A stretch of 64,000 bases of DNA, taken from Bacteroidetes bacterium GWF2_38_335 (GTDB lineage Bacteria; Bacteroidota; Bacteroidia; Bacteroidales; GWF2-38-335). The stretch spans positions 62,001 through 126,000 of the forward strand of contig MEOH01000026.1 in NCBI GenBank assembly GCA_001769535.1, given 5' to 3'. A program made the position numbers and the translations under genes. Below, one piece after another: positions 61,390 to 64,000 of the stretch. The stretch's first letter is position 1, and each line of letters opens with the position of its first letter. Under the pieces are notes generated by a model. It was not told the DNA's origin. It did not search any database and saw only the letters and a list, made by a program, of their open reading frames with translations.

Positions 61390-61881
61390 ATGAGAAAAAT
61401 AGGATTGCTTTCGGATACACATGGTTTTTTTGATGACAAACTAAGAGAATTTTTTAGGGACTGCGATGAGATATGGCATGCGGGAGACATTGGAAATATT
61501 GAAACAGCTGATAAAATAGCTGCTTTTAAGCCATTGCGTGCAGTTCATGGAAATATTGACGGGCAGGATGTTCGATTGGCACATCCCAAACACCTTCGTT
61601 TTTTTTGTGAAGAGGTGGATGTCTGGATTACCCATATAGGCGGCTATCCCGGAAGATATGATACCAATGTTTACCCTGAAATATTTAATAATCCACCAAA
61701 ACTATTTATATCAGGCCATTCACATATTTTAAAAGTGATGAATGATTCAAAAACAGGATTGCTTCATATAAATCCGGGTGCAGCCGGAAACAGTGGATTG
61801 CACACAGTCCGCACCGCAATTAGGTTTGAAATCTCAGAAAAGAAAATTTCTGGTCTTGAGGTTTGGGAAATGGTGAGATGA
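61390..61881 (+). CDS. YfcE-type metallophosphoesterase
   Basis: A 163-residue calcineurin-like phosphoesterase of the YfcE/MJ0936 group. Metal ligands are seen in order: GLLSDTHGFFD (DxH), HAGDIGN (GD), VHGNID (GN[HD]), THIGGYPG and SGHSHILK (GHSH). The likely substrate is a phosphodiester; the cellular role is not known. It is divergent from rsmE with a 43-base gap and is followed by the J-domain gene. Confidence 0.88.
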   Translation: MRKIGLLSDTHGFFDDKLREFFRDCDEIWHAGDIGNIETADKIAAFKPLRAVHGNIDGQDVRLAHPKHLRFFCEEVDVWITHIGGYPGRYDTNVYPEIFNNPPKLFISGHSHILKVMNDSKTGLLHINPGAAGNSGLHTVRTAIRFEISEKKISGLEVWEMVR

Positions 61882-61912
61882 TGGATGATTTATCCCTTTT
61901 AACATTCGACTT

Positions 61913-61938
61913 CATACATCATACATCATACATCATAT
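61913..61938. repeat. 7-bp tandem repeat (CATACAT)
   Basis: Three full copies and one partial copy of CATACAT lie between the phosphodiesterase stop and the J-domain gene start. It is a short simple repeat, likely variable in length between strains. Confidence 0.7.
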
Positions 61939-61978
61939 TTATTTTTTATCTTTACAACCATCATAATAAAATTGCCCG

Positions 61979-63193
61979 ATGTACGAAAATTATTACCGTA
62001 TTCTTGAACTTCGCGAAACGGCGAGCAAAGAGGAAATCAAACGGGCATACCGCAGATTGGCAAAGAAATACCACCCCGACATTAGCGATGATCCGGATGC
62101 ACAAAATAAATTTATTTCGATTTGTGAGGCCTATGAGGTATTGATTGAAAGCAAAAAACCACTTTGGCAAAAAAATAAACATGATCTTGAAGAAACACTC
62201 AGGAAAGCAAAAGAAAGAGCAGCGCAACGAGCCAAGGTTAAACAGGAGAAAATACAAAAAGATCTGGAGGAATTTAAAAAAAGCGGTCTATACGACATTG
62301 TTCTTATTTTAAAGTATTTTCTTCACTTTATTATCCTGATTGCAGCACCGGTTTGTTTATTAATTCCATTTTATTTAGGATTTACAATTGATTACAAAGT
62401 TGGACTGGCTTTGATTTTTGTCTTCATATTCGGTATTATTATATCGGTATATATTTATTCCCGGGGGGAAAAATACTTCAGATTGGGTAAGTTTTATTAT
62501 ACCCGGAAAACCATAATAACCAGATTGAAATTAAAAAACATTCATTCTTCATTTGAATGTTTTTACTGCAAAGGGAAAAATGCCAATTCAAAATTTTATA
62601 AAATCACACTATTAAAAGTAATGAATATTGAGCTTGAAACAGGAGGGGTTTTTTCGCACAGTGTCAGGTACCGCAGAAAATACAAAACACTTGAGATTCC
62701 AAGAAGCAGAAAAGCGTTTATTGTCCATCTGATCAATTCATTATTAAAAGTTTTATCCATTGTTTTATGCATGATTTTTTTACAAATAGACAGTTTGTTA
62801 TGGCGATTTATTCTTGGTGTTTTTGCGGGAGTGTTTTTATCATTGATGATGTCTTTTATTTCACAAACCCGGCCAAGAACTTCCTATTTGTTTACAAGGG
62901 GCTTGTTACTGAAAATACTTATATGGATCAATTTAATAATGTATTTTACCACCATCACAAATGACTTTAATTTCCAGGTATCACGCTTTGTTCCGGTTTT
63001 GATAACGCTGCTTATATTTTTTGATGCGGTTTTGGATGCAATATTTGACGGAATACCCAATAATTTTTCTCAAAAACCATTTCTTGTTCAACCCGAGTCG
63101 GTTAACAATCTTAAAGAAAATGGTTACAGAGGGTATTTATCAGCACCGATATTATCGGTAGTGTTTCCATTTTTCAAATGGCTTTTTGGATAA
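61979..63193 (+). CDS. J-domain membrane protein
   Basis: A 404-residue protein with an N-terminal J domain (residues 4-60) containing the essential HPD at 32-34 (AKKYHPDISDDPDAQNKF), so it can stimulate an Hsp70 ATPase. A charged helix (about 62-100, EETLRKAKERAAQRAKVKQEKIQKDLEEFKK) precedes paired membrane helices at about 108-128 and 135-155, and further ones near 255-290 and 310-345. It lacks the Gly/Phe region and zinc fingers of DnaJ. It probably recruits DnaK to the inner membrane; clients are unknown. It is convergent with trmD, with 3 bases between stops. Confidence 0.85.
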   Translation: MYENYYRILELRETASKEEIKRAYRRLAKKYHPDISDDPDAQNKFISICEAYEVLIESKKPLWQKNKHDLEETLRKAKERAAQRAKVKQEKIQKDLEEFKKSGLYDIVLILKYFLHFIILIAAPVCLLIPFYLGFTIDYKVGLALIFVFIFGIIISVYIYSRGEKYFRLGKFYYTRKTIITRLKLKNIHSSFECFYCKGKNANSKFYKITLLKVMNIELETGGVFSHSVRYRRKYKTLEIPRSRKAFIVHLINSLLKVLSIVLCMIFLQIDSLLWRFILGVFAGVFLSLMMSFISQTRPRTSYLFTRGLLLKILIWINLIMYFTTITNDFNFQVSRFVPVLITLLIFFDAVLDAIFDGIPNNFSQKPFLVQPESVNNLKENGYRGYLSAPILSVVFPFFKWLFG

Positions 63194-63196
63194 GTT

Positions 63197-63880
63197 TTAT
63201 TTACTGAGTAAATCAGGCCTTAACCGCTTTGTTCGTTCAACAGACTGATCTTCGCGCCATTGATCAATAATCTTTTGATTACCGGATAATAATACATCAG
63301 GCACTTTCCATCCATTATAATCGGCAGGTCTGGTATAAACCGGAGCCGAAAGCAGGTTATCCTGAAAAGAATCAGAAAGGGCTGAAGTTTCATCCGAAAT
63401 GGCTCCCGGAAGCAATCTTACAACACAATCAGTAATTACAGCGGCAGCCAGCTCACCTCCCGTTAACACATAATCACCAATAGAAATTTCACGGGTAATC
63501 AAATGCTCCCTGATTCTGTGATCAATGCCTTTATAATGTCCACAAAGAATGATGATGTTTTTTTTAATTGACAGCATATTGGCCATTTGCTGATTGAATT
63601 GCTCTCCATCGGGTGAGGTATAAATGATTTCATCATAATCACGTTCCTTTTTCAATTTTTCAATCAGATCGGCAATGGGCTGTATGGTCATTACCATTCC
63701 GGCTCCCCCGCCAAAAGGATAATCATCGGTCTTTTTATGTTTGTCGGTTGAATAATCACGTATATTATATATGTTTATTTCTGTAATATTTTTTTCAACC
63801 GCTCTTTTAATAATTGAATGGTTAAACGCACCATTTAACAGGTCGGGGAGCACAGTTAATATATCAATTCTCATTTTCAT
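63197..63880 (-). CDS. trmD: tRNA (guanine37-N1)-methyltransferase
   Basis: Methylates G37 next to the anticodon, which prevents frameshifting. It is a SPOUT knot enzyme. Seen: [64 protein letters not shown], and the C-terminal [18 protein letters not shown]-like [25 protein letters not shown]. The frame is open to 63940, but the ATG at 63880 follows GGGAGG by 9 bases and gives the usual N-terminus [12 protein letters not shown] (227 residues), so it is preferred; the ATG at 63874 is also possible. Confidence 0.95.
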   Translation of the reverse strand: MKMRIDILTVLPDLLNGAFNHSIIKRAVEKNITEINIYNIRDYSTDKHKKTDDYPFGGGAGMVMTIQPIADLIEKLKKERDYDEIIYTSPDGEQFNQQMANMLSIKKNIIILCGHYKGIDHRIREHLITREISIGDYVLTGGELAAAVITDCVVRLLPGAISDETSALSDSFQDNLLSAPVYTRPADYNGWKVPDVLLSGNQKIIDQWREDQSVERTKRLRPDLLSK

Positions 63881-64000
63881 CTGATTTATCCTCCCAAAAG
63901 TATGTTTTTTTTTACAATTAGGCATCTTAAATATAAGCAAATATGGTTATTGGCAAAATATTGGATTTCAGATGTGATTTTTGCTAAAATGCTAATTAAA

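Noticed and set aside
61913-61938. CRISPR-like repeat
   Set aside because: It is only a 7-bp simple tandem repeat without spacers.

Overview
This window looks like a chromosome segment of an anaerobic or fermentative member of the Bacteroidetes (Bacteroidales/Marinilabiliales-like). Four lines of evidence support this: secreted proteins ending in type IX secretion sorting domains; A+T-rich intergenic DNA with Bacteroidetes-type promoters (TTTG, 19-20 bases, TAnnTTTG); many starts without a Shine-Dalgarno sequence; and a ferredoxin-linked 2-oxoacid oxidoreductase operon. I saw no rRNA, tRNA, prophage, IS transposase or CRISPR array.

Layout. 1-9.5 kb: end of a cytidine deaminase, a LysM glucosaminidase, a secreted M14 carboxypeptidase, an acyl-CoA synthetase, and a leucine-rich-repeat pair. 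9.7-15.9 kb: surface-polysaccharide cluster (deacetylase, GT4, UDP-GlcNAc 2-epimerase, GT4, DegT aminotransferase). 15.9-25.9 kb: zinc-ribbon membrane protein plus transglutaminase lipoprotein, a TonB receptor followed by a nucleoside hydrolase-FmdE fusion, a receiver-domain protein, and trpB with a Trp-codon leader peptide and attenuator. 25.9-34.9 kb: giant alpha-2-macroglobulin, then yicC-gmk-nadD. 34.4-41 kb: an amt locus with two paralogous outer-membrane barrels and a NarX/NarL-like two-component system. 41-43 kb: a MITE-like element, a small type-B sorting-domain lipoprotein and a dinD-like gene lacking a clear start. 43-53 kb: amino-acid metabolism (kor operon, ornithine cyclodeaminase family, an 879-residue double tyrosine phenol-lyase-like protein, an aminotransferase). 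53-64 kb: two further T9SS cargo proteins, aquaporin, DUF4159, rsmE, phosphodiesterase, J-domain membrane protein and trmD.

The most striking item is the 879-residue protein at 48508-51147. It is a head-to-tail fusion of two tyrosine phenol-lyase/tryptophanase domains. The C-terminal half keeps the residues that TPL supplies from its own subunit (PLP lysine, Asp214/Arg217, Thr124, Arg381, Arg404, Phe448) but has lost those supplied from the neighbouring subunit (Tyr71, Met288, Tyr291). The N-terminal half shows the reverse pattern. It reads as a covalent pseudo-heterodimer with one composite active site. The second clear result is a 26-codon trp leader peptide with three consecutive Trp codons, followed by a 10-bp terminator hairpin, upstream of a solitary trpB.

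All functional calls come from reading the translations and recalled family motifs; no database search was run.
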